DNA from: an uncultured Clostridia bacterium
GTDB lineage: Bacteria; Bacillota; Clostridia; TANB77; CAG-508
Assembly (NCBI GenBank): GCA_934167685.1
Contig: CAKPLQ010000012.1
Location: 1 to 33,740 of the forward strand
Direction of reading: 5' to 3'
DNA length: 33,740 nt
How positions within the stretch are numbered: the first letter of the stretch is position 1; every line of letters begins with the position of its first letter. Of this stretch, positions 18,149 through 25,860 are shown piece by piece. The notes beneath the pieces are model-generated. The model was not told the origin of the DNA and searched no databases. It saw only the letters and a program-made list of their open reading frames with translations. Made by a program: the position numbers and the translations under genes.

Positions 18149-19954
18149 ATGAATAAAAAATGGCAAATAAATAAAGCACCACAAGAGCAAATCGAAATGT
18201 TGCAAAATAAATATAGTATTAACAAATTACTAGCGATAATATTAGCCAATAGAGGAATTGTTGAAGAAGAGCAAATAGAAAAATTCCTGAGTCCAAAAAG
18301 AAGTGATTTTTATGACCCATTCGGAATGCCAGATATGGAGATTACAGTTAATAGAATAATAAAAGCAATAAACAATCAAGAAAAAACGATAATATATGGA
18401 GATTATGATGTTGATGGAATAACAAGTGTAACAGTGTTAAAAAGTTTCTTAGAAGAAAGAGGCTTGAATGTTGGAGTATACATACCTAATAGGTTAGAAG
18501 AAGGTTATGGACTGAACAGAGCAGCAGTTGAAAAAATAGCAGAAGAAGGATATACACTAATGATAACTGTAGATTGTGGAATATCAGCAATAGAAGAAGT
18601 CAAATATGCAAGTGAGTTAGGAATAGAAACACTTATAACAGACCATCATGAGCCAGGAAGTGAGCTTCCAAAGGCATTGGCAGTTGTAGATGCCAAGAGA
18701 AAAGACAACAAATACGAATGTAGAAATCTAGCAGGAGTAGGAGTAGTGTTTAAGCTTATACAAGCAATTTCTATAAGATTAGGTTTGGAAGAAAGAGAAT
18801 ACTTAAAATATTTAGATATTGTATGTTTAGGAACTATCTCAGACATAGTGCCATTAACAGATGAGAACAGGGTAATAGTAAAATTAGGACTAAAATTAGT
18901 ACAGCAAACAAGAAATTTAGGATTGAAATCAATTTTACAATCAATAGGATACAACAACATTGATTCAACAGCGATATCATTTGGTATAGCACCAAGAATA
19001 AATGCTTGTGGAAGAATGGGACATCAAGAAGATGCATTAAATCTATTTTTGTCAAAAGAATCAAGACAAGTTTATGAATTAACACAAAAACTAAATGAAT
19101 ATAATAAAGAGAGACAAGAAATAGAAAAAAATATTTTTGCTGATGCAGTTCAACAAATAGAAAGAGACGGCTTGGATAAAAAAGATACAATTGTAGTTAT
19201 GGGCAAAAATTGGCATCATGGAGTAATAGGAATAGTTGCATCAAAAATAACAGAGATGTATTTTAAGCCAAGTATATTATTATGTGAGGAAGATGGACTA
19301 GGAAAGGGCTCTGGTAGAAGCATTCCAGGATTTGACCTGTATGAAACCTTGACAGAATGTTCAGAAGCAATAGAAAGATTTGGCGGACATGCAATGGCAA
19401 TTGGAATAACAATTAACTCAAATAAATTCGAGGAGTTTAGAAATAAGTTTGAAAAAATAGCTAAAGAAAAGAAAATAGAAGAAATTGTCCCAATCTTAAA
19501 AATTGACTCACAAATAAGTCTAGATGAAATTAATAGAGAAATGGTAGAAAGTTTAAAAGAATTAGAACCATTTGGAGAAGAGAATAAAACACCATTATTT
19601 TTGTTTAAGAATTTAAAGATTGATTCAATAAGAGCACTTACTGAAGGCAAACACTTAAAGCTTACAGTAAAAGAAAATAAAAATATAGTAAATGCAATTG
19701 GTTTTAATATTGGAGAACTTGCGAATGAATATAGGATTGGAGATAAAATCAATCTTGTAGGCAGTCTTGAAATAAACTCATTTAATGGAGTAGATAATAT
19801 TCAAATAAATATTAAAGATATAATGCACGGATGGGACCGGTTCTTAACGGTGCAGTGCACCGCAAAGAACCGGTCCCAAACGTGCAAAATAAAAATTGCA
19901 CCGATGAGAACCGGTCCCAACGGTGCAGTTTTGAAAAAGGGGGAAATGCTATGA
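18149..19954 (+). CDS. recJ: Single-stranded-DNA-specific exonuclease RecJ with repeat-encoded tail
   Basis: A 5'-3' ssDNA exonuclease of the DHH superfamily acting in recombination and repair. Motifs seen: YGDYDVDG with D85, D87, D89; TDHHEPG (D165-H167); INACGRMGHQEDA; GKNWHHGVIGIVASKI; and the DHHA1-type GSGRS...GGHAMAIG. The OB-like C-terminal domain ends at about residue 558 (INIKDI). From M559 to the stop at 601 the protein is read through three copies of the 31-bp palindromic repeat, giving an unrelated basic tail (MHGWDRF...KKGEML). The stop overlaps the relA ATG as ATGA, so coupling to relA is kept despite the added tail. The core enzyme looks intact; the effect of the tail is unknown. 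Confidence 0.93.
   Translation: MNKKWQINKAPQEQIEMLQNKYSINKLLAIILANRGIVEEEQIEKFLSPKRSDFYDPFGMPDMEITVNRIIKAINNQEKTIIYGDYDVDGITSVTVLKSFLEERGLNVGVYIPNRLEEGYGLNRAAVEKIAEEGYTLMITVDCGISAIEEVKYASELGIETLITDHHEPGSELPKALAVVDAKRKDNKYECRNLAGVGVVFKLIQAISIRLGLEEREYLKYLDIVCLGTISDIVPLTDENRVIVKLGLKLVQQTRNLGLKSILQSIGYNNIDSTAISFGIAPRINACGRMGHQEDALNLFLSKESRQVYELTQKLNEYNKERQEIEKNIFADAVQQIERDGLDKKDTIVVMGKNWHHGVIGIVASKITEMYFKPSILLCEEDGLGKGSGRSIPGFDLYETLTECSEAIERFGGHAMAIGITINSNKFEEFRNKFEKIAKEKKIEEIVPILKIDSQISLDEINREMVESLKELEPFGEENKTPLFLFKNLKIDSIRALTEGKHLKLTVKENKNIVNAIGFNIGELANEYRIGDKINLVGSLEINSFNGVDNIQINIKDIMHGWDRFLTVQCTAKNRSQTCKIKIAPMRTGPNGAVLKKGEML
19824..19927. repeat. Palindromic repeat triplet B inside the recJ 3' end
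   Basis: Three 31-bp units: 19824-19854 (forward type), 19856-19886 and 19897-19927 (reverse type), with spacers of one and ten bases. They are translated as the RecJ tail. No T-run follows, and complementarity between partners is poorer than in the pairs at gene ends, consistent with an array tolerated inside a co-transcribed operon. Confidence 0.9.
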
Positions 19955-22146
19955 CGACAAATTATACTATAAAAGATATAATAGATAAAGCTAAGAAGAA
20001 TAAAAGATGGGCAGATACAAAGTTAATTCAAAGGGCTTACAATTATGCTGTCCAGAAACATGGAGACCAAAAAAGAAAGTCAGGGGAGCCATATATAATA
20101 CACCCAACGAATGTTGCATATACAATTGCAGAGTTAGGTCTAGATGAACCAACTATTTGTGCAGCATTATTGCATGATGTTGTTGAAGATACAGATGCAA
20201 CAAATGAAGATATTAAAAGAGAATTCGGCGAAGAAATTGCAGAAATGGTAGATGGTGTTACTAAATTAAAATTGATACAACATGCATCTATTGAAGAGAA
20301 TCAAGTAGAGAATTACAGAAAAATGTTTTTAGCAATGGGAAAGGATATTAGAGTAATAATCATTAAATTAGCAGATAGATTGCACAATATGAGGACTCTT
20401 GAATTTCTAAAAAGGGAAAGACAGATTGCTATATCAAAAGAAACGATGCAATTATATGCGCCACTTGCAAATAGATTAGGTTTATATTCTATGAAATGGG
20501 AACTTGAAGATTTAGCTTTTAAATATCTATATCCAGAGGAATATGGCGAATTGATTAAAGGGATAGAGCAAAAAAGAGAACAAAGATTGAAGTTTATAGA
20601 AAAGATTATGCAAGATATAAGAGTGCAACTAAAGAAACAACATATAGAAGCGGAAGTTACAGGAAGAGCAAAACATTTATATAGTATATATAGAAAAATG
20701 CAGAGAGATAGCAAAACACTTGACCAAATTTATGATTTGTTTGCATTAAGAATTATAGTTAATTCAGTAAAAGACTGTTATGCTGCATTAGGTGTTGTGC
20801 ACGAGATGTATACTCCTATGCCGGGAAGATTTAAAGATTATATTGCAGTTCCAAAAGCTAATATGTATCAATCTATACATACAACTCTTTTAGGAGAAAA
20901 GGGTACTCCATTTGAGGTTCAAATTAGAACTTGGGATATGCACAGAATTGCTGAATATGGTATTGCTGCACATTGGGCATATAAAGAAGCTAATTATGGA
21001 AGTAAAAAAGGACATCAAAATGTTAAAGTACAGGACGATAAACTTGCTTGGCTAAGAGAAAGCCTAGAATGGCAACAAGAAATGCAAGATCCTCAACAAT
21101 TTTTGGAGACGTTAAAAACAGAATTGTTTGAAGATGAAGTTTATGTGTTTACACCAAAGGGCGCAATAAAAGTATTGCCTAAAGGAGCAACTCCAATAGA
21201 TTTTGCATATTGTATACATGCAGAAATTGGAAATCATATGACAGGGGCTAAAATTAATAGTAAGATGGTTCCTATAATAACTCCTATTAGAAATGGAGAT
21301 ATTGTAGAAATATTAACATCAGATAATTCAAAGGGGCCAAGCATGGATTGGCTTAAATTTGTAAAAAGTACATCTGCTAGAAATAAAATAATGTCATGGT
21401 TTAAAAAAGAGAAAAAAGAAGAAAATATTGAAAAAGGTAAAGCTTCAATTGAAAGAGAATTAAAAAGAATTGGAATGGCATATGGAGATATATTTAAAAC
21501 AGAATATATAAATCCAATGCTTGATAGATACAAATATAAAAACCTTGACGAGATGTATGCAGCAGTAGGATTTGGTGCTATAACTGCACAAAAAATAATT
21601 GCAAGAATGTTGATAGAATATAGAAAAGAACATAAAGAAGAACCTATAGAAGAGAAAATAGAAGAATTATCAACAGCAAGAAAGAATCCTCCTAGACCAT
21701 CAGATTCCGGAATAATTGTAAAAGGCATTGATAATTGTTTAGTTAAACTTTCAAAATGTTGTAATCCACTTCCGGGGGATGAAATAATAGGTTATATAAC
21801 AAAAGGAAGAGGCGTATCAGTTCATAGAAAAGATTGTGTAAATGTAAATGAGTTATTAAAAGAAGAAAATAGAATAATTGATGTTAAATGGTATGACCAA
21901 GAAAAGGTAACATATACAGTAGAGATTGAAGTGTTTGCAAATGATAGAAATGGACTTTTGGCGGATATAATTAAAAAAATAAATGATGCTAAGGCTAAAA
22001 TTTTAGGAGTAAATGCTAGAGCAACAAAAGAAAGAATTGCTATAACAGAGGTAACTCTTGAGGTTGATAACTTGGACGGGCTAAATAAAATAATTCGTGA
22101 GCTTAGAAAAGTAGATAGTGTTTATGATGTAAAAAGAAAGAAATAG
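19951..22146 (+). CDS. relA: Bifunctional (p)ppGpp synthetase/hydrolase, RelA/SpoT family
   Basis: Makes and degrades the alarmone (p)ppGpp in the stringent response. From the ATG at 19951 the protein has 731 residues, the usual length. Domains in order: HD hydrolase with H75-D76 in HDVVED; synthetase with GRAKHLYSIYRKMQ and YQSIHTTLLG; TGS (VYVFTPKGAIKVLPKGATP); a Cys-containing zinc-finger-like segment (SKCCNPLPGD...HRKDC); and a C-terminal ACT domain (VEIEVFANDRNGLLADI). The start is chosen from GGGGGAAA and the four-base ATGA overlap with recJ. The frame is open further upstream, but only through repeat sequence. The TAG stop overlaps the first base or two of repeat pair C. Confidence 0.97.
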   Translation: MTTNYTIKDIIDKAKKNKRWADTKLIQRAYNYAVQKHGDQKRKSGEPYIIHPTNVAYTIAELGLDEPTICAALLHDVVEDTDATNEDIKREFGEEIAEMVDGVTKLKLIQHASIEENQVENYRKMFLAMGKDIRVIIIKLADRLHNMRTLEFLKRERQIAISKETMQLYAPLANRLGLYSMKWELEDLAFKYLYPEEYGELIKGIEQKREQRLKFIEKIMQDIRVQLKKQHIEAEVTGRAKHLYSIYRKMQRDSKTLDQIYDLFALRIIVNSVKDCYAALGVVHEMYTPMPGRFKDYIAVPKANMYQSIHTTLLGEKGTPFEVQIRTWDMHRIAEYGIAAHWAYKEANYGSKKGHQNVKVQDDKLAWLRESLEWQQEMQDPQQFLETLKTELFEDEVYVFTPKGAIKVLPKGATPIDFAYCIHAEIGNHMTGAKINSKMVPIITPIRNGDIVEILTSDNSKGPSMDWLKFVKSTSARNKIMSWFKKEKKEENIEKGKASIERELKRIGMAYGDIFKTEYINPMLDRYKYKNLDEMYAAVGFGAITAQKIIARMLIEYRKEHKEEPIEEKIEELSTARKNPPRPSDSGIIVKGIDNCLVKLSKCCNPLPGDEIIGYITKGRGVSVHRKDCVNVNELLKEENRIIDVKWYDQEKVTYTVEIEVFANDRNGLLADIIKKINDAKAKILGVNARATKERIAITEVTLEVDNLDGLNKIIRELRKVDSVYDVKRKK

Positions 22147-22218
22147 CACGGATGAGACCGGTTCTTAACGGTGCAAAAAAACTGCACCGTTAAGAACCGG
22201 TCTCATCCGTGCACTTTT
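22145..22218 (+). terminator. Palindromic repeat pair C acting as relA terminator
   Basis: Two 31-bp units (22145-22175 and 22183-22213) are inverted copies that match base for base apart from the outermost position. They give a hairpin of about 30 bp with a seven-base loop, followed by a TTTT run. The unit begins within the relA stop codon (TAG at 22144-22146). This is the most perfect member of the family in the window and looks like a strong terminator. Confidence 0.85.
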
Positions 22219-22255
22219 GTAATATAAATGTAATATTTAAATATAGCGAAAAATG

Positions 22256-22284
22256 TTGACAAATTTAAAAATATAGTATTAAAT
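22256..22284 (+). promoter_or_regulatory. Probable promoter of the SipW-type cluster
   Basis: TTGACA (22256-22261), 17-base spacer, TTAAAT (22279-22284), 49 bases before the ATG at 22334. The -35 is perfect and the -10 matches four of six positions. Confidence 0.45.
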
Positions 22285-22333
22285 AAAAGAGTAAAGTAAA
22301 ATATGAATTATACTTTTCTTGGGGGTGATAAAG

Positions 22334-22843
22334 ATGGCAAGAAACACAAAAACAGTGGTAGGATTAGTATTGATAGTAGCAGTATTACTAGTTGCAGTTG
22401 GTTATGCAGCAATTACAGCAGTAACTTTAAATATAAAAGGTAAAGCAGATGCAAATACAGACACAAAAAATTTTGTTGTAAAATTTACAGGAACACCAAC
22501 AGTTTCTGATGCTGATAAAGTAACAGCTACATTAAGTACAACAGACCAATTAAAAGCAACAATGGATGTAAAAGGGTTAACAGCTAAAGGAGATACAGCT
22601 ACAGCAACATTCACAATTGCAAATGACAGTGCAGATTTATCTGCAGCATTATCTGCAGTATCAACATGTTCAAATACAGAATATTTTAGTATTTCTCATA
22701 ATATTGCAAAAACACCACTAGCAAAAGGTGACACAACTACAATAACAATAACAGTTGAGTTAATTAAGACACCAATAGATGTGAACCCAACTGGTACAAT
22801 TGATGTTGTTATAACAGCAGAACCACAACAACCTAATGCATAG
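22334..22843 (+). CDS. Small secreted beta-rich protein, putative SipW substrate 1
   Basis: A 169-residue protein with a signal/anchor segment (TVVGLVLIVAVLLVAVGYAAI) and a Thr/Ala-rich predicted beta domain; it has no known catalytic motif. It shares with the next protein the strings FTGTPT, KGLTAKGD and VELIKTPID, so the two are paralogues. The VGYAAI motif at the end of the hydrophobic segment recurs in three proteins of this cluster. The start is the ATG at 22334, since GGGGGTGAT (22320-22328) is an ideal ribosome binding site; an upstream in-frame TTG would place that site inside the gene. By context it may be a TasA/camelysin-like fibre or matrix protein processed by the nearby signal peptidase. 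That role is inference. Confidence 0.7.
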   Translation: MARNTKTVVGLVLIVAVLLVAVGYAAITAVTLNIKGKADANTDTKNFVVKFTGTPTVSDADKVTATLSTTDQLKATMDVKGLTAKGDTATATFTIANDSADLSAALSAVSTCSNTEYFSISHNIAKTPLAKGDTTTITITVELIKTPIDVNPTGTIDVVITAEPQQPNA

Positions 22844-22852
22844 TATAATGTT

Positions 22853-22888
22853 AAATTTCAAAGGAAGAGCTCTCTTCCTTTGAAATTT
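22853..22888 (+). promoter_or_regulatory. Perfect 17-bp-arm hairpin between the two paralogues
   Basis: An exact inverted repeat, 22853-22869 against 22872-22888, with a two-base loop, ten bases after the stop of the first small secreted-protein gene. It is followed by AGTAAAATTG rather than a T-run, so it is not a classical terminator on the plus strand. It may stabilise the upstream mRNA, attenuate transcription or mark a processing site. The remaining bases to 23028 show no clear promoter. Confidence 0.75.
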
Positions 22889-23027
22889 AGTAAAATTGAA
22901 TAGTATTATTTGTGTTTGTTTAAATACAAGAAAATACATATAGCCATAAAGACATACAGCAAAGAAAAATAGATAGAAACAATACTGTTCAAAATGTTAG
23001 TATAAGATATCGGAAGAGGGTGAAAAA

Positions 23028-23534
23028 ATGAGAGGAAATAGAAAATTAGTAGTAGGAGGAGTATTATTATTAGCGATAATATTAATAGCAGTTGGTTATG
23101 CAGCAATAGGCACAAAGAGTTTAAAAATAACAGGAACATCAACAGGAACACCAAGTTCTGGAAACTTTACAGTAAAATTCACAGGGACACCAACAACAGG
23201 TGGAAAAGGAACAACAACAGCTACATTAAGTACAACAGACCCATTGGCAGCAACTATGAATGTAAAAGGACTGACTGCAAAAGGTGACAAAGCAACAGCT
23301 ACATTTACAATAACAAATTCCAGCCCTGACTTGTCAGCCGGATTAACTGCAACAGCAAGAGTTACTAATACAGAATATTTTAAGGTAACACCAACAATTG
23401 CGACAGCAACTGTTGCAAAAACAGGAACTACTACAGTTACAGTAACAGTAGAATTAATAAAAACACCAATAGACTCAGACCCAACAGGAAATGTAACAGT
23501 TACAGTAACTGCAACACCAAAACAACCAACATAA
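23028..23534 (+). CDS. Small secreted beta-rich protein, putative SipW substrate 2
   Basis: A 168-residue paralogue of the preceding protein: basic start (MRGNRK), hydrophobic segment ending AVGYAAIG, then a Thr-rich beta domain (KFTGTPT, NVKGLTAKGDKATATFTI, VELIKTPIDSDPTG). GAAGAGGG precedes the ATG. The gene lies 36 bases before the signal peptidase gene. No cysteine or sorting motif is present, so it is likely released or assembled non-covalently. Function is unknown; a fibre or matrix protein is the best guess from context. Confidence 0.7.
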   Translation: MRGNRKLVVGGVLLLAIILIAVGYAAIGTKSLKITGTSTGTPSSGNFTVKFTGTPTTGGKGTTTATLSTTDPLAATMNVKGLTAKGDKATATFTITNSSPDLSAGLTATARVTNTEYFKVTPTIATATVAKTGTTTVTVTVELIKTPIDSDPTGNVTVTVTATPKQPT

Positions 23535-23570
23535 ATCTAAAGAAAATTATAAAAGTTAAAAGGAGGAAAG

Positions 23571-24704
23571 ATGAAGGTTGAAAAAATAAGGTTATATACA
23601 ATAGAAATTGCACTAATAATATTCTTCCTTTTAGCTATGATATTTAATAAAGTCATAACAAAACCAATAATAGCGGTAGTATTATTAGTGTTTATGGTAA
23701 TCAGCAAATTGTTAGTGAAAACTGGAAAACAGAGTTTATTAGACAGTACTTGGACTACAATATTATTAGTAGGGATAGGATTTGTATATGTAATTCTATT
23801 GTACGTATTAGGAATATTTACAGGATTTTATGAATCTACGGTCAAATTAAGTATTTGGTCAATAGAAAATCTTATAATACCATATGTAGTAATAATAATA
23901 TCAGCAGAGAATATAAGAAAAACTATTTTACTAAAAGAAGTAAAATATTCAAAAACAATGATGCTTATTGCGATGATATTGTTAGATGTTATTATAAGTA
24001 CGAATATTTATAATTTAAATACAGTAAAAGATTATTTTGTGTTAATAAGTTTTGTAATATTTGCATCAATAGCAAACAATTTATTATTTAACTATATAGC
24101 AGTAAAACACAGAAATGTTGATGCAATAATACTATATAGATTAATAACAACATTATATTCGTATATAATACCAATAACTCCAGATATATATATATTCTTA
24201 GAGTGTATTATAAAAATGATAGTACCTTATTTGATTTATATAATATTAGAAGGAACTTATGGACCTAAAGAAAGAGTTATTTCGGTAGAACAAAGACGAC
24301 AAGATAAGATAATAACAGTAGTGTTTTATATAATAATTGCAATAATTGCAATATTAGTAAGTTGTAGATTTAAATATGGTATACTGGTAGTTGGCTCAGG
24401 AAGTATGACGGGAACATTAAATAAAGGAGACATTATATTTTATGAAAAATATGAAAAAAATCAAGAGATAGAAACCGGACAAATAATAGTATTTAATAAT
24501 GATGACATGAAAATAATTCATAGAGTAATAGATCAAAAGTTTGTGGGAGAAGACGTAAGATATTATACTAAAGGTGATGCTAACCAAAATAAGGATGATG
24601 GATATAGAATAAGAAAAGACATAATAGGACAAGTTAAAGCAAGAATTCCTTATATTGGATATTTAACATTATGGATAAATAATTTGATAGGAGGAAATAA
24701 GTGA
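23571..24704 (+). CDS. SipW-type signal peptidase I with polytopic N-terminal extension
   Basis: A membrane signal peptidase of the ER/SipW (Ser-His) type. The catalytic domain starts around residue 270: VVGSGSMTGTLNKGDII with the nucleophile Ser278, and KIIHRVID with His317, followed by YYTKGDANQNKDDG and the C-terminal GQVKARIPYIG block. Unusually, about 260 residues with some seven hydrophobic segments precede it, whereas ordinary SipW enzymes have one or two. AGGAGG precedes the ATG. It follows the two small secreted proteins and overlaps the next gene, so it probably processes the VGYAAI-type precursors encoded around it. Confidence is high for the peptidase domain; the role of the extension is unknown. 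Confidence 0.88.
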   Translation: MKVEKIRLYTIEIALIIFFLLAMIFNKVITKPIIAVVLLVFMVISKLLVKTGKQSLLDSTWTTILLVGIGFVYVILLYVLGIFTGFYESTVKLSIWSIENLIIPYVVIIISAENIRKTILLKEVKYSKTMMLIAMILLDVIISTNIYNLNTVKDYFVLISFVIFASIANNLLFNYIAVKHRNVDAIILYRLITTLYSYIIPITPDIYIFLECIIKMIVPYLIYIILEGTYGPKERVISVEQRRQDKIITVVFYIIIAIIAILVSCRFKYGILVVGSGSMTGTLNKGDIIFYEKYEKNQEIETGQIIVFNNDDMKIIHRVIDQKFVGEDVRYYTKGDANQNKDDGYRIRKDIIGQVKARIPYIGYLTLWINNLIGGNK

Positions 24705-25843
24705 TGAAAGAACAAGATTCAATGGAAAAAGAAAAAATTATACTTGAGCATAAAAGAAAAAGAAAACATAATAAAATAAAATTGGCTATAATAAGTATTG
24801 CATTAATATTAATAGCTACTATATTAATTTCAGAATATACTCTGTTATCAAAAAATGAATATAACAATTATGAAGAAAATGCAAAAGTAGATTATAAGGT
24901 AAACTTAAAGGAAAATGAATTTTATACAGAAAGCACATTAGATGAAAGAAGTGCAGTAATAGCTAGTTTAATAAATGGTATTGAAATAAGCTTTAACTAT
25001 AATTTTGATTTAGAAAAAGAACAAGATTATACATACAACTATAAGATTATAGCAAAAACTAATGTATCAGATAGCAATAAAACAACATCAATTTATGAGA
25101 CAACAGATGAATTAGTAAATAAAGTAAATCAGCAATCAATTGGCAAAGATTTATCTATATTAGAAAAAATTGCAATTGATTACAATGAATATAATGAAAA
25201 AATAAATAAATTTATAAATATATATAATCTAAATGATGTGACAAGCACATTAGAATTAGATATGTATGTAAATATAATAAATAGTTGTGATGGAACACAA
25301 ATGAATAACGAAAGTAAAGTTATGACATTAAGTATACCTTTAACTACAAAAACTGTTGAAGTTAGTATAGGAGCAAATGTAGTAAAAGATGAAGGAAAAG
25401 TCTTATACAAAAAAAGTGAATATCAGAACATGGAATATGTATTAGCTATAGGAGTTGTATTTGCAATTGCAGGACTTGTAATGTTAATAAAATTTGTAAA
25501 ATATTTACTAGATACTAGAAGTGCAGAAACAATGTATGAACAAGAACTAAAACAAATATTGTTTAGTTATAAGTCTTATATTCAAAAATCTAATAATGCA
25601 ATAAATAGAAGAGGATACAAGATAATACAAATAAATAGTTTTGAAGAAATATTAGGTTTAAGAGATACAATGCAGACTCCAATATTAATGTATACAGAAG
25701 ATGGGGAATTAAGAACAAGTTTTGTAATTATAAATTCTGGAATATTATATGAGTATGTATTAGGAGCAAAAGAAATAAGAGAAGAATTAAGAACAAAAAG
25801 TGCAGAGGCAAAGAAGAAAAAAGAAAAAAATAAAAATAAATAA
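24704..25843 (+). CDS. DUF5305-like membrane protein of the SipW cluster
   Basis: About 379 residues: a basic N-terminus, a membrane segment (about 27-45), an extracellular domain starting YNNYEENAKVDYKVNLKENEF, a second membrane segment (about 245-265) and a Lys/Glu-rich cytoplasmic C-terminus. The DYKVNLKEN.F start of the outer domain matches the DUF5305 pattern, a family often found beside SipW-type peptidases. ATG at 24704 overlaps the upstream stop (TGATG); GTG at 24701 is an alternative start, since AGGAGG (24689-24694) serves either. It may be an assembly or chaperone partner for the secreted proteins; this is inference from neighbours. Confidence 0.65.
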   Translation: MKEQDSMEKEKIILEHKRKRKHNKIKLAIISIALILIATILISEYTLLSKNEYNNYEENAKVDYKVNLKENEFYTESTLDERSAVIASLINGIEISFNYNFDLEKEQDYTYNYKIIAKTNVSDSNKTTSIYETTDELVNKVNQQSIGKDLSILEKIAIDYNEYNEKINKFINIYNLNDVTSTLELDMYVNIINSCDGTQMNNESKVMTLSIPLTTKTVEVSIGANVVKDEGKVLYKKSEYQNMEYVLAIGVVFAIAGLVMLIKFVKYLLDTRSAETMYEQELKQILFSYKSYIQKSNNAINRRGYKIIQINSFEEILGLRDTMQTPILMYTEDGELRTSFVIINSGILYEYVLGAKEIREELRTKSAEAKKKKEKNKNK

Positions 25844-25860
25844 TTCAAGGAGGGAATAAA

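Noticed and set aside
19831..19950. N-terminal extension of RelA by 40 residues
   Set aside because: The added codons are repeat sequence and overlap recJ; ATG 19951 has the ribosome binding site and gives the usual family length.
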